This document shows, piece by piece, positions 1-7,822 of a stretch of 37,470 nucleotides of DNA (position 1 is the stretch's first letter; each line of letters starts with the position of its first letter). The notes below the pieces were generated by a model, which saw nothing but the letters and a program-made list of their open reading frames with translations, had not been told where the DNA came from and made no database searches. The stretch lies in contig PWHJ01000034.1 in assembly GCA_003554865.1 (NCBI GenBank), positions 1 to 37,470 on the forward strand, given 5' to 3'. The translations under genes were made by a program, and so were the position numbers. This stretch comes from Bacteroidota bacterium. Lineage in GTDB: Bacteria > Bacteroidota > Bacteroidia > Bacteroidales > PUMT01.

Positions 1-851
1 TTGATCGTAGCCTTACCTTTTGATACCTGAAGCTGGGTTTCCGGGGATGAACCGAAAAGCTTGAAATCCATATAATCAAAAAAGAAAAGGTATGGCGAAG
101 GGTTGATGGACCTGAGGGCCCTGTAAACATTGAATTCGTCTCCGTTAAACCTCCTGCTGAATTGCCTGGAAAAAACTATTTGCATAAGATCACCCTTTTT
201 GCAGTGTTCTATTCCTTTTGCTGCCATCTCCATATACTGACCGGGCGAGATATTGGTCTGTTCGTCCCCGTTAATACGGAAGGGGAAGGTGGCGGGATTG
301 CGGTTTGCAAGAAGGGAGAGCACCTTTTCGCTCTGAGGCGTATGTTTCCCGTCAAGGAATTCATGTATGGCCAGGGTGTCGTTGAAATGGTTGAAAGCTA
401 TCACCAGCTGGTAAAGGTCGTATTTTATAAGAGGAATGGGATCTTTGTCTTCATAGGGGTTCTGGATATTTACATTATCGAAATAGTTGACAGCATCGTA
501 TGATGTGTATCCGAAAATCGGGGATACAAAGCCCGGGGCGTTTTCTTCAGTGTTTTGGGCCGAGTTGAGGAACTTGTCCAGCAGCTTCACGGGGTGTCCT
601 ACACCTCTGAGCTTTATCCGCTCCGACACCTGCATATCCTTTCTTATAAGCGCCTTGTTATTGAGTATTTCTATGCCGGTAAGGGGTTTAAGGCATATAA
701 AGGAGAATGCTTCATGCCTTGAGCTGTAGTCGGTACACTCAAGTAAAAGAGCCTGCGGGAAGAAATCTCTCAGCCTGAGGTATATCCCCACAGGTGTAAA
801 GGTGTCTGATGGCAGGTGAGTTGTTGTTCTTTTCAGCTTTACCGTGTCCAT
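1..851 (-). CDS. trpE: Anthranilate synthase component I, 5' part (cut by window edge)
   Basis: This enzyme makes anthranilate from chorismate using glutamine-derived ammonia, the first committed step of tryptophan synthesis, in the cytoplasm with TrpG. About 283 codons are visible, roughly 60% of a usual TrpE; the chorismate-binding catalytic core lies past the left edge. Recognisable stretches are the N-terminal feedback-site region (LLEC, residues 36-39), FGYTSYDAV, GDLMQIVFSRQFSR and the INPSPYLFFF / FGSSPE block. The start at 851 is the first ATG after the leader terminator (about 30 nt away) and gives a family-like N-terminus. It is the first structural gene after a Trp-rich leader peptide and terminator, so regulation by attenuation is inferred. 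The feedback motif has Cys where enterobacterial enzymes have Ser (LLES). PabB is an alternative, but the Trp leader argues for TrpE. Confidence 0.94.
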   Translation of the reverse strand, partial: MDTVKLKRTTTHLPSDTFTPVGIYLRLRDFFPQALLLECTDYSSRHEAFSFICLKPLTGIEILNNKALIRKDMQVSERIKLRGVGHPVKLLDKFLNSAQNTEENAPGFVSPIFGYTSYDAVNYFDNVNIQNPYEDKDPIPLIKYDLYQLVIAFNHFNDTLAIHEFLDGKHTPQSEKVLSLLANRNPATFPFRINGDEQTNISPGQYMEMAAKGIEHCKKGDLMQIVFSRQFSRRFNGDEFNVYRALRSINPSPYLFFFDYMDFKLFGSSPETQLQVSKGKATI

Positions 852-881
852 ATATTTTTAATTTATGTTATGTACAAATAC

Positions 882-913
882 AAAAAAAGCCCGCTTGTGT
901 GCCAAGCGGGCTT
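882..913 (-). terminator. Intrinsic terminator of the trp leader
   Basis: A perfect 10-bp stem (AAGCCCGCTT / AAGCGGGCTT, 904-913 with 887-896) with a 7-nt loop is followed by a run of U. It lies about 30 nt before the trpE start, in the right orientation to stop transcription before trpE. Confidence 0.92.
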
Positions 914-987
914 AGAATATTCTGTTTTTAAATCAGGGTTGCATTCACAGAAGGCCTGGCACGAACCGGGTATGTTCGTTGTGCCAG
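882..987 (-). promoter_or_regulatory. Transcription attenuator of the trp operon
   Basis: Three alternative pairings can be drawn in the minus-strand RNA. The 1:2 hairpin pairs CTGGCA plus CGAAC (982-987, 974-978) with GTTCG plus TGCCAG (962-966, 956-961), with a 3-nt bulge. The 2:3 antiterminator pairs GTGCCAGGC (954-962) with GCTTGGCAC (899-907): nine pairs, one of them G-U. The 3:4 terminator is at 887-913. The Trp codons overlap strand 1 and the last sense codons overlap strand 2. Stalling for lack of charged tRNA-Trp would free strand 2 to pair with strand 3 and allow read-through; unhindered translation to the stop would cover strand 2 and allow termination. The pairings are seen; the mechanism is inferred from the enterobacterial trp model. 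Confidence 0.88.
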
Positions 988-1019
988 CACCATGTATGAA
1001 TGTAAAATATATTGCTCAT
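945..1019 (-). CDS. trpL: trp operon leader peptide (24 aa, Trp-Cys-Trp)
   Basis: A 24-codon ORF runs from an ATG at 1019 to a TGA at 945-947. It has Trp codons at positions 10 and 12 (genomic 990-992 and 984-986), and ends Val-Pro-Gly-Leu-Leu. A purine-rich AAGGAAG lies about 8 nt before the ATG, which is unusual for this phylum and supports translation. The two rare Trp codons sit on the 5' arm of the first leader hairpin, and the last codons overlap its 3' arm, as expected if ribosome position selects between hairpins. The peptide itself probably has no function beyond being translated. Its size is below usual gene-calling limits. The assignment rests on codon content, hairpin geometry and the trpE gene directly downstream; expression is inferred. 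Confidence 0.88.
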   Translation of the reverse strand: MSNIFYIHTWCWHNEHTRFVPGLL

Positions 1020-1042
1020 AGGTTATGCTTCCTTTTGACTTG

Positions 1043-1050
1043 CAAATATA
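1043..1050 (-). promoter_or_regulatory. Candidate promoter -7 box for the trp leader
   Basis: TATATTTG matches the Bacteroidota -7 consensus TAnnTTTG exactly and lies 24 nt before the leader ATG. The -33 region is only T-rich, without a clear TTG. It sits 35 nt past the tilS stop. An A-run/T-run pair directly after tilS might be a weak terminator, so some read-through from tilS is possible. Confidence 0.65.
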
Positions 1051-1085
1051 ACAGTTTTATTTATTAATGAAAAAAAGTCTTTTTT

Positions 1086-2411
1086 TTATTCTTTTACCTC
1101 GGCCATATATACCCGGGAAGTATGGCCGGTTATCCTGAAGCGGTTGTCAATGCGGTGTCCCACAATCCAAACTATCTTGTCGCCCGATGCAAGTATCCAT
1201 ACTGATTCCTTTTCGAAAAGGGAGAACTTGTTATCGATGAAAAAATCACTTAACTTTTTTAAACCGCTCATGCCCAAAGGCTGAAAGTAATCACCCTGCT
1301 TCCATTTCCTCAAAATCAGGGGAAAATGCAACAACTGTGCATCAAGGCATGCAATATTGGGATCGCGGGGTATTTGAAAACCGGGATACATTTGAAAATT
1401 TGAGAATTCCATGTGCAGCGGATCCTTGATACTGCTTGTTTGCTCATCTATGTAGTAAAGATGACTTTCCCGGTTTTTCAGCGGGGCTATGTAGAGGTGA
1501 GTGCGGTCTTTCACAAGCCGGTGCGTGGGTGAGAAAAACTGCTTACCGGGCGGCCCCCCAAGGGACTCAATGATATCGGGAATCTGCAGTGAGGAAAAGT
1601 TCCACTTTTTCAGAAACTCATAAAGGTAAGCATGCAGAGGCTCCAGCATAAGCAATCCGGAAATGTTCAGTGCCTGCTGGCTGCCGGCTTCGGAGTATAT
1701 ACTGTGAAATTTTTCCTCAATTGCCCGGGTGTATATTTTTTCCGTATCCTTTAGTTTTTGGGTGTTTTCATGTACAGTATCAATAAAAGCGGGGTTGATT
1801 TTTTCCATTTCCGGAATGATACGGTGTCTTATACGGTTCCTGTCGTATTTGACCTCCCGGTTACTGCTGTCGGTTCGAAAGGGAATCTTTTCACTTGAGG
1901 CAAACTCTTCAATCTCTTCCCTTGAGGCAAAAAGGAGTGGTCTTACAACCTCCCTGCTTTTTGTTCCCATCCCGGTAAGTCCCCTGATACCGGTCCCCCT
2001 GCTTATGTTCAGCAAAAAGGTCTCTGCCAGGTCGTTTTTGTTGTGAGCTATGGCTACAACCCTGATTCCCTGCTGCTTTAAAAGAGATGAGAACCACTCG
2101 TACCTCAGCTCCCTTGCAGCCATCTGAAGTGATATGCCTTTGGTTTTGGCATGGTCGGATGTGTCGAATTTTTTGGTGAAAAACTCAACATTATTCTCCC
2201 TGCAGTATTCTTTTACAAACTCCTGGTCTTTGTCGGATTCTTCCCCCCGGAGTAAAAAATTGCAATGGGCTGCTACTGGCCTGAACCCTCCCTGAAGGAA
2301 AAGCTTCAGCATTACCATCGAGTCAACTCCTCCGCTGACGGCAAGAAGGACCTTTTCGCGTTTTGCGAAAAGTTTTTCCCTTTTTATAAAATCGATGAAT
2401 TTCTCCAGCAT
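1086..2411 (-). CDS. tilS: tRNA(Ile)-lysidine synthase
   Basis: TilS ligates lysine to the wobble cytidine of the CAU-anticodon tRNA-Ile, using ATP, so that it reads AUA instead of AUG. It is essential in most bacteria and cytoplasmic. The 441-residue length fits the long TilS form. The N-terminal PP-loop ATPase motif SGGVDS is at residues 26-31, HNKNDLAET is a conserved block of the synthetase domain, and the C-terminal RKWKQGDYFQPLGM segment is typical of the TilS C-terminal domain. The ATG at 2411 places the PP-loop at the usual distance. The gene lies 31 nt downstream of the M14 peptidase on the same strand, so co-transcription is possible, and the trp leader promoter starts just past its stop. 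Confidence 0.95.
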   Translation of the reverse strand: MLEKFIDFIKREKLFAKREKVLLAVSGGVDSMVMLKLFLQGGFRPVAAHCNFLLRGEESDKDQEFVKEYCRENNVEFFTKKFDTSDHAKTKGISLQMAARELRYEWFSSLLKQQGIRVVAIAHNKNDLAETFLLNISRGTGIRGLTGMGTKSREVVRPLLFASREEIEEFASSEKIPFRTDSSNREVKYDRNRIRHRIIPEMEKINPAFIDTVHENTQKLKDTEKIYTRAIEEKFHSIYSEAGSQQALNISGLLMLEPLHAYLYEFLKKWNFSSLQIPDIIESLGGPPGKQFFSPTHRLVKDRTHLYIAPLKNRESHLYYIDEQTSSIKDPLHMEFSNFQMYPGFQIPRDPNIACLDAQLLHFPLILRKWKQGDYFQPLGMSGLKKLSDFFIDNKFSLFEKESVWILASGDKIVWIVGHRIDNRFRITGHTSRVYMAEVKE

Positions 2412-2442
2412 ATAATATTACATATTATAAAATTTGTGCCGG

Positions 2443-4203
2443 TCATTCCATTTCAATGTTGCCTGTCTGTTTTATCCTTGCAACAGGATAACGCCTGTAG
2501 GTTTTCTCAAAGTAGGGTGAATTCTCATAAATAAAATTGTATTGTGCTCTTGCATTTTTTGCAAACTCTTCATCCAGGCTGCGCTTTCTTTGAAATTCCT
2601 CTTTCAGCTCAGGGTTGTTTTCAAGCAGCTGCTTTGCAATACTGTCAAAGTGTACGGGTGAATAATACTCTATACGGTTAAGTATGGGATCGAAAAAGTT
2701 CCACCGGAAAAAGGAGTCTGCACCCTGCGGCTCGAGGGTCTGAACAATATAGTTGTTGGCAGGCTGGTTCGTTTTAACTATATAGTCGCCTTTGTAATAG
2801 TCAATCTCTTGTATCTCTTCGCTCACCTCTATATCCGAATGGGGGTATCTTCCGCTGATGACCCTTGTGCTTGTTGTGTAATCGTTTATATAGTATACCC
2901 CGACCTTAAGGGTGGTGTCTCTTGCAAGGCGTTTCATTTCAACATTGGCAGCCTTAAGGCGATTTACAACTTCATCCCAACCCTGGGGAATTAAGTATGC
3001 CGCCGGTGCTTTTACCTGGCGGAGAGGCTTGTAGTGCTTGAAATATGGTATCTGTTTGGTGTATGGTTTCTCCCGGTCATAATAGCGCAGCTGTTGCCCG
3101 GTTACATCACTTGTTCTGGATCCTGTTTCATACCCCCTGAAAGTAATGGTATCATAACGTGTGGTATCCAGTTGCCACCGGAGAGTGTAAGTTGACTTGT
3201 TTTTTGTTTCTTTTCCGGCTTTTTCCCTTACCCTGCCTATTTCATTGTGATTGGCACCGGTGAAGGCGGTAACCGAGACAAGAAAATGATATGTTGACAA
3301 TACTCTCTCGTGGTAGGGTTTAAGCATGTGTGATTCGACCATGAAGCTGATTGTGTTGAAAAGGGATGTATATCCGCTCGAGTATCTTGGGTGGTCCATG
3401 AACCCGACAATGCCGTTACGGGGATCGCCCCTGTAAGATTGTACATAGGGTATCATCTCATAGCCGGTTTCCTCCATCATTTCGTAAAGCTCCGGGTTCA
3501 TCTCACCTTCCATGTAGGAGGCCACCGCGGGGTGCAATTTGCTTTGCTGTGTGGGGATAAGTGTTATCACATAAGGATAGTCGGCCCCGTTGGTTGTGTG
3601 TGTGTCAATAAAGATATCTGGCTGCCATTTGTTGAATATTTCATAAAAGGAGCGGGTGTTGCGGGTGTCCATTTTTATAAAGTCGCGGTTCAGGTCATAA
3701 TTCCGGGCATTGGCCCTGAAGCCCTGTTCTTCAGGACCTTTTTGATTGGCGCGGTGGTGAGGGCTCCGGTTTAAAAATCCCCCGATACTGTATACCGGAA
3801 TTATGCATATTACGGTATTGTCAAGGTGGCGGGCAAGGTTGTCACGGTTGTTGAGAATACCGTCGGCAAACTTTAAACTGGCATCCACGCCGTTGGGCTC
3901 TCCTGCATGTATGGCATTGTTTATCATAATTATGCGTTTTGAGGAGTTTTCAGGGGATTGTGGAGAAAAATCCCCGTTTGACGATATTACAAAAAGATGC
4001 AGGGGCTTTCCCGTATCTGTCTTCCCGTAAGTGATCAGTTCAGCTTTTTCGTGTTTGCCGGCCATGTATTCATACATGGAGATCACCTCACTGTAAGACG
4101 GCGTGCGGTTGTTCATGTAGTCGAGACTAACCTGTGCTGTCAGGCTAACTGTTCCCTGAAGCAATATCAGGGAGAAAACAATGGAAAGTGCTTTTTTGAT
4201 CAT
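2443..4203 (-). CDS. Exported M14-family zinc carboxypeptidase
   Basis: A 586-residue protein with an N-terminal signal peptide (basic start, hydrophobic stretch to about residue 22, likely cleavage after LTA). The M14 metal site is visible: H99 and E102 in HAGEPNG and H202 in DTHTTNG. NRDF near residue 172-175 corresponds to the substrate-binding Asn-Arg, and E290 in FMVESH is the likely catalytic Glu. The family cleaves C-terminal residues from peptides, or sometimes cell-wall peptides; the substrate here cannot be told. It acts outside the cytoplasm. The roughly 270-residue C-terminal part after the catalytic domain is unassigned. tilS follows after 31 nt, and the upstream gene ends with its own terminator. 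Confidence 0.9.
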   Translation of the reverse strand: MIKKALSIVFSLILLQGTVSLTAQVSLDYMNNRTPSYSEVISMYEYMAGKHEKAELITYGKTDTGKPLHLFVISSNGDFSPQSPENSSKRIIMINNAIHAGEPNGVDASLKFADGILNNRDNLARHLDNTVICIIPVYSIGGFLNRSPHHRANQKGPEEQGFRANARNYDLNRDFIKMDTRNTRSFYEIFNKWQPDIFIDTHTTNGADYPYVITLIPTQQSKLHPAVASYMEGEMNPELYEMMEETGYEMIPYVQSYRGDPRNGIVGFMDHPRYSSGYTSLFNTISFMVESHMLKPYHERVLSTYHFLVSVTAFTGANHNEIGRVREKAGKETKNKSTYTLRWQLDTTRYDTITFRGYETGSRTSDVTGQQLRYYDREKPYTKQIPYFKHYKPLRQVKAPAAYLIPQGWDEVVNRLKAANVEMKRLARDTTLKVGVYYINDYTTSTRVISGRYPHSDIEVSEEIQEIDYYKGDYIVKTNQPANNYIVQTLEPQGADSFFRWNFFDPILNRIEYYSPVHFDSIAKQLLENNPELKEEFQRKRSLDEEFAKNARAQYNFIYENSPYFEKTYRRYPVARIKQTGNIEME

Positions 4204-4284
4204 AAAACTGTTTTATATATTAGACACTGTTTCGTTGGCTGATCGGGGTATTTGTTTTTTTATACAAGCGGGGTGTCTATATAG

Positions 4285-4312
4285 AAAAAGCAGCCCGGTG
4301 TAACCGGGCGCC
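4285..4312 (-). terminator. Intrinsic terminator after the small HTH-like gene
   Basis: On the minus strand GCCCGG-TTACA-CCGGGC is followed by TGC and a short U run. It lies between the stop of the small gene at 4392 and the start of the M14 gene at 4203, so the latter probably has its own promoter. Confidence 0.7.
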
Positions 4313-4391
4313 TTTGTAGTTAGAGGTTAAGCGATAAAATGAAAGCAATTTACGGGCAATTTTTAATTGTTTCCCGGAAAAAGGACTTGGT

Positions 4392-4646
4392 TCAGTTATT
4401 TGACTCGTTTTCAAGTATTTCCTTTGCCATGTCTAGTATGGTGGTATCTTCAAGAAACACTATTCCGCCGTTTGGTCCTTTTTCCAGATGTATGCCCACA
4501 CTTTCGCCTTCGTTGTAATTTGCGCCTCCAAAATAATTTCTTACTGTTTCAACATTAAGGTTCAGCTCTTCTGCAATTCTGCCCATTGTTCCGTCTGGCA
4601 GACTGTCTTTGATCTTGCGCAATTCATTGAAAGTGATGGTAGTCAT
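4392..4646 (-). CDS. Small HTH-like putative DNA-binding protein (84 aa)
   Basis: I choose the ATG at 4646 (MTTITFNELR...). The in-frame start at 4727 adds 27 residues that look like leader sequence and would cover a candidate operator. The N-terminal half has a helix-turn-helix-like pattern (MGRIAEELNLNVETVRNYF, about residues 21-39), the sort of element that tests for a conserved tRNA-like or DNA helix. The C-terminal half has an acidic helix. Such short proteins are commonly labelled DNA-binding in this phylum, but I know no defined function. The gene stands alone, with a terminator behind it and a short inverted repeat upstream (4683-4701) that could be an autoregulatory site. Confidence 0.75.
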   Translation of the reverse strand: MTTITFNELRKIKDSLPDGTMGRIAEELNLNVETVRNYFGGANYNEGESVGIHLEKGPNGGIVFLEDTTILDMAKEILENESNN

Positions 4647-4682
4647 ACTTATTATATTTAGGTTTTCAGAAACTGAATTTAG

Positions 4683-4701
4683 TTGGTATAAAATTAACCA
4701 A
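4683..4701. repeat. Inverted repeat upstream of the HTH-like gene
   Basis: TTGGT and ACCAA are separated by 9 AT-rich bases, 37 nt before the chosen start. On the minus strand it overlaps a possible TTG (-33) element with TAAATTCA about 17 nt further on. It could be an operator; the arms are short enough to occur by chance. Confidence 0.4.
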
Positions 4702-4768
4702 TTACTTTTGTGAAAAGAAATTTTCAAAGGACAAATTTTTCTTTTTTAGCAAAAGATTCCCTGATTAC

Positions 4769-6202
4769 TTATTCTTCATCCTTAACTACATAAATTTGCC
4801 CGGTTTCAAAATTTATAACTTTTACCTCCTCGCCCTTTTCAATAAAGCCAACAAGGGATTTTGCATCATAAAGCTCTCCCTCAACCTCCACCTTGCCCGA
4901 AGGCCTCAGAGACGTATAGGCCTTACCGGTACTGCCTACTATATCCCTGTAATGGTAATCCACACCTATATAACCCTCTTCTTTTTCCTGTTTAGAATCG
5001 AGCACAAGGTGTGAAAAGAGGCTTGTTGTAAGCAGCCTCCTGCTCATGTAAATGGAGAAGGAGAGAGCAATGAAGGAGCTGAACACAACGAGGAAAATTG
5101 CCCTCACTACAGCCCTCGCGCCGGCGCCTTCAAACTCGAACACCACGCTGTCTACCATGCTCAGTGAAAGACCGGTGACCATCATTACCAGTCCGGCAAT
5201 CCCGGCCACTCCGAAACCGGGTATGGCAAAAATCTCCACAGCCAGAAGGATTATTCCTGCAACAAAGATCACAATCTCCCAGTTTTGGGCAATCCCTTCA
5301 ATATACAGGGGTGCAAAATAAAGTATTGCGGCTGCAATTGCCGCACCTGCAGGAAAACCTATCCCCGGTGTCTGAAGTTCAAAATACAATCCCCCGATTA
5401 TTATCATTATAAGCACACCTTGTACTATCGGACTGATAAGGAATCCGATAAATCTTTCCAGGCCGGTAGGCTGGTATTCGACAATCTCGTAGTTTTCGAT
5501 CCCGGATTTTAAAAGCACTTCCTCAACACTGCCGGCAAGCCCTTCGCTATAATTGTTCTCCATTGCCTCTTCGGCGGAAAATGTGAGAACTTGTCCGGCC
5601 TCCACAATACCGGGTATTTCCAGGCGGGGATCCACCATTGCTTCGGCAATGGCCGGATCGCGCCTCCATTTTAAAGTGGTGTCGTTATCGGTGATGATTG
5701 TATCCCTGCCGTGAGATTCTGCGGTTGTCCTCATTACGGCACGCATAAAGGACTGGTGTTTGTCGGGAGCCTCCGCACCTGAGGCGTCTACAACCGTTGC
5801 CGCCCCCATGCTTCCACCGGGGCGCATGTAAATCTCCCCGGCGGCAATGGCAATGAGTGCTCCTGCCGATATAGCGTTGTTGTCGACAAAGACGGTAACG
5901 GGAATCCTGCTGTTCATGATCCTGGTACGTATCGAATCTGCAACCTGCACCATGCCGCCGTAGGTGTTCATGTGTATAATTATGTGATCGGCGTTAAGTT
6001 CTACGGCTTCCTGAAAGCTTTGTTGCGTCTGCCGCCACATGCCCGGCATTATATCATCTTTCATGTTAAATTTGTACACCAGCTTTTCCTCCACTGTACC
6101 TTCTTCCGGGGTTTCATTGGCGGTCAGGAGTCCGGGTACCAGAAACAGGATTAAAGCCAGTGATAGAAAGGATATTCTTTTTAAACGTCTGTTTTTGCTC
6201 AT
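4769..6202 (-). CDS. NfeD-family membrane-bound ClpP-class serine protease
   Basis: A 477-residue protein with three parts. There is a signal peptide (hydrophobic residues about 10-28), then a ClpP/crotonase-like protease domain with the likely catalytic Ser112 (NNAISAGA) and Lys148, then about four to five membrane helices (roughly 250-380), then a C-terminal OB-fold NfeD domain (GSTGKAYTSLRPSGKVEVEG). The family is linked to membrane-protein quality control and is often paired with a SPFH/flotillin-type protein; no such partner is adjacent here. Length and order fit the long NfeD1b form. It is read divergently from purB across a 246-nt spacer. Confidence 0.9.
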   Translation of the reverse strand: MSKNRRLKRISFLSLALILFLVPGLLTANETPEEGTVEEKLVYKFNMKDDIMPGMWRQTQQSFQEAVELNADHIIIHMNTYGGMVQVADSIRTRIMNSRIPVTVFVDNNAISAGALIAIAAGEIYMRPGGSMGAATVVDASGAEAPDKHQSFMRAVMRTTAESHGRDTIITDNDTTLKWRRDPAIAEAMVDPRLEIPGIVEAGQVLTFSAEEAMENNYSEGLAGSVEEVLLKSGIENYEIVEYQPTGLERFIGFLISPIVQGVLIMIIIGGLYFELQTPGIGFPAGAAIAAAILYFAPLYIEGIAQNWEIVIFVAGIILLAVEIFAIPGFGVAGIAGLVMMVTGLSLSMVDSVVFEFEGAGARAVVRAIFLVVFSSFIALSFSIYMSRRLLTTSLFSHLVLDSKQEKEEGYIGVDYHYRDIVGSTGKAYTSLRPSGKVEVEGELYDAKSLVGFIEKGEEVKVINFETGQIYVVKDEE

Positions 6203-6448
6203 TTTGGTATATATTGCTTGCCGGGAAGAATGTGCTTTTGCCCCGGCGAATGTTTACTAAAATGTAACGTTTGACCAGTACAAAATTAATATAACAAACC
6301 TTATTTAGCCCGAAGAGCTGTAAAATAATTATTAATTTTCATATTTCTCTTAATTATATTTCTAATTTTGTGCTCTCGTGGGTCAGGCTCATCTTTTAAA
6401 TAACGTCAAATTCTTTGACAAAAAATACAAACACTTAACTTATACTGA
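6203..6448. promoter_or_regulatory. Divergent promoter region between nfeD-like gene and purB
   Basis: This AT-rich spacer holds exact TAnnTTTG boxes in both directions: TAATTTTG at 6363-6370 on the plus strand, about 79 nt before purB, and TAATTTTG at 6281-6288 on the minus strand, about 79 nt before the nfeD-like gene. Neither has a convincing TTG at the -33 spacing. No coding potential is seen. Confidence 0.45.
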
Positions 6449-7798
6449 ATGGAAATAAAAACGCTTACTGCCATTTCACCTGTTGACGGCCGCTACAGGC
6501 GTAAAGTGGACGAACTGGCGCCATTTTTTTCCGAATTTGCGCTGATCAGATACAGGCTTCTTGTTGAAGTTGAGTACTTTATAGCTTTGTGCCAATTGCC
6601 TTTGCCCCAGCTTAAGGATTTTGACCAGGGGCTGTTCCCGGCTCTGAGGGATATTTACGGGGAATTTTCCGTTGAAGAGGCGGGAAGGGTCAAGGAGATC
6701 GAAAAAAAGACCAATCACGATGTGAAAGCTGTTGAGTATTTCCTCAGGGAAAAATTTTCCCCGCTCGGGATTGACAGCTACAGGGAGTTCATACACTTCG
6801 GCCTGACCAGTCAGGATATCAACAACACCGCCATACCTCTTCTTTTCAGGGATTCGCTGGAGAACGTCTATTACCCCCTGATGGAAGAGCTGACAGGTAA
6901 ACTCTGCAACCTCTCCCTTGAGTGGGCTGACATTCCTATGCTTGCCCGAACTCACGGTCAGCCTGCATCGCCTACCAGACTCGGCAAGGAGGTTCGGGTA
7001 TTTTACGAGAGGCTTAAGACACAGCTGGAGCTTCTCAGGTCTGTTCCCGTTACAGGCAAATTCGGGGGGGCCACGGGAAATTTCAATGCTCATTACGTAT
7101 CTTATCCGGAAATCGACTGGCCCGCTTTTGCCGACGGGTTTGTGGGGGAACTCGGACTAAAACGGGTGGCGGTTACCACCCAGATTGAGCATTACGACAA
7201 TTTTGCCGCCATGTTTGACGCTATGAAACGCATCAACAACGTGATGGTTGATATGGACAGGGATATGTGGACATATATATCAATGGAGTATTTCATTCAG
7301 GATATCAAAAGCGGTGAGACAGGCTCTTCGGCAATGCCGCACAAGGTTAATCCGATCGATTTTGAGAATTCCGAGGGGAACCTCGGTATTGCCAATGCCC
7401 TGCTGGAGCACCTTGCATCAAAGCTTCCCGTTTCACGCTTGCAGAGGGATTTGACCGATTCTACAGTTTTGAGGAATACAGGGGTGCCCGTGGCACATAC
7501 CATAATAGGTGTAAAATCGTTGATAAATGGGCTGAAAAAAGTGAAGGTCAACAGGGAAGCAATTGAAAATGACCTGAATGCCAACTGGAGCATTATTGCC
7601 GAAGCGGTGCAGACAGTGCTGCGCAGGGAGGGGTACCCGGAGCCTTACGAAAAGCTCAGGGACCTTACCAGAACGGGCGAAAAGGTTACAAGTGAGATAT
7701 TTGCCGAATTTATTCAAAACCTTGATATAAAACCTGAAGTGAAGGAGGAATTGTTGAAAATATCACCTTTTAATTATACAGGGATGAAGTTGTATTAA
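6449..7798 (+). CDS. purB: Adenylosuccinate lyase
   Basis: PurB catalyses two steps of purine synthesis: SAICAR to AICAR plus fumarate, and adenylosuccinate to AMP plus fumarate. It is a cytoplasmic homotetramer. The 449-residue protein begins with the TAISPVDGRYRRKV block of the E. coli-like subgroup. TSQDINNTA and ARTHGQPASPT carry the conserved active-site residues, and the superfamily signature GSSAMPHKVNP lies near residue 295. Both length and N-terminus fit the ATG at 6449. The ABC exporter gene follows after 24 nt, probably in one transcript ending at 9688-9714. Confidence 0.97.
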   Translation: MEIKTLTAISPVDGRYRRKVDELAPFFSEFALIRYRLLVEVEYFIALCQLPLPQLKDFDQGLFPALRDIYGEFSVEEAGRVKEIEKKTNHDVKAVEYFLREKFSPLGIDSYREFIHFGLTSQDINNTAIPLLFRDSLENVYYPLMEELTGKLCNLSLEWADIPMLARTHGQPASPTRLGKEVRVFYERLKTQLELLRSVPVTGKFGGATGNFNAHYVSYPEIDWPAFADGFVGELGLKRVAVTTQIEHYDNFAAMFDAMKRINNVMVDMDRDMWTYISMEYFIQDIKSGETGSSAMPHKVNPIDFENSEGNLGIANALLEHLASKLPVSRLQRDLTDSTVLRNTGVPVAHTIIGVKSLINGLKKVKVNREAIENDLNANWSIIAEAVQTVLRREGYPEPYEKLRDLTRTGEKVTSEIFAEFIQNLDIKPEVKEELLKISPFNYTGMKLY

Positions 7799-7822
7799 AG
7801 GTGTAAAGATTTAGGAAAGATA

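Noticed and set aside
162-1067. Plus-strand ORFs of 113, 80 and 83 residues at the left edge
   Set aside because: They lie antisense to trpE and its leader, have no family-like sequence, and the minus strand encodes a clear TrpE.
4647-4727. Upstream extension of the small HTH-like gene to 4727
   Set aside because: The extra 27 residues overlap the likely promoter and inverted repeat and look unlike the compact start MTTITFNELR.
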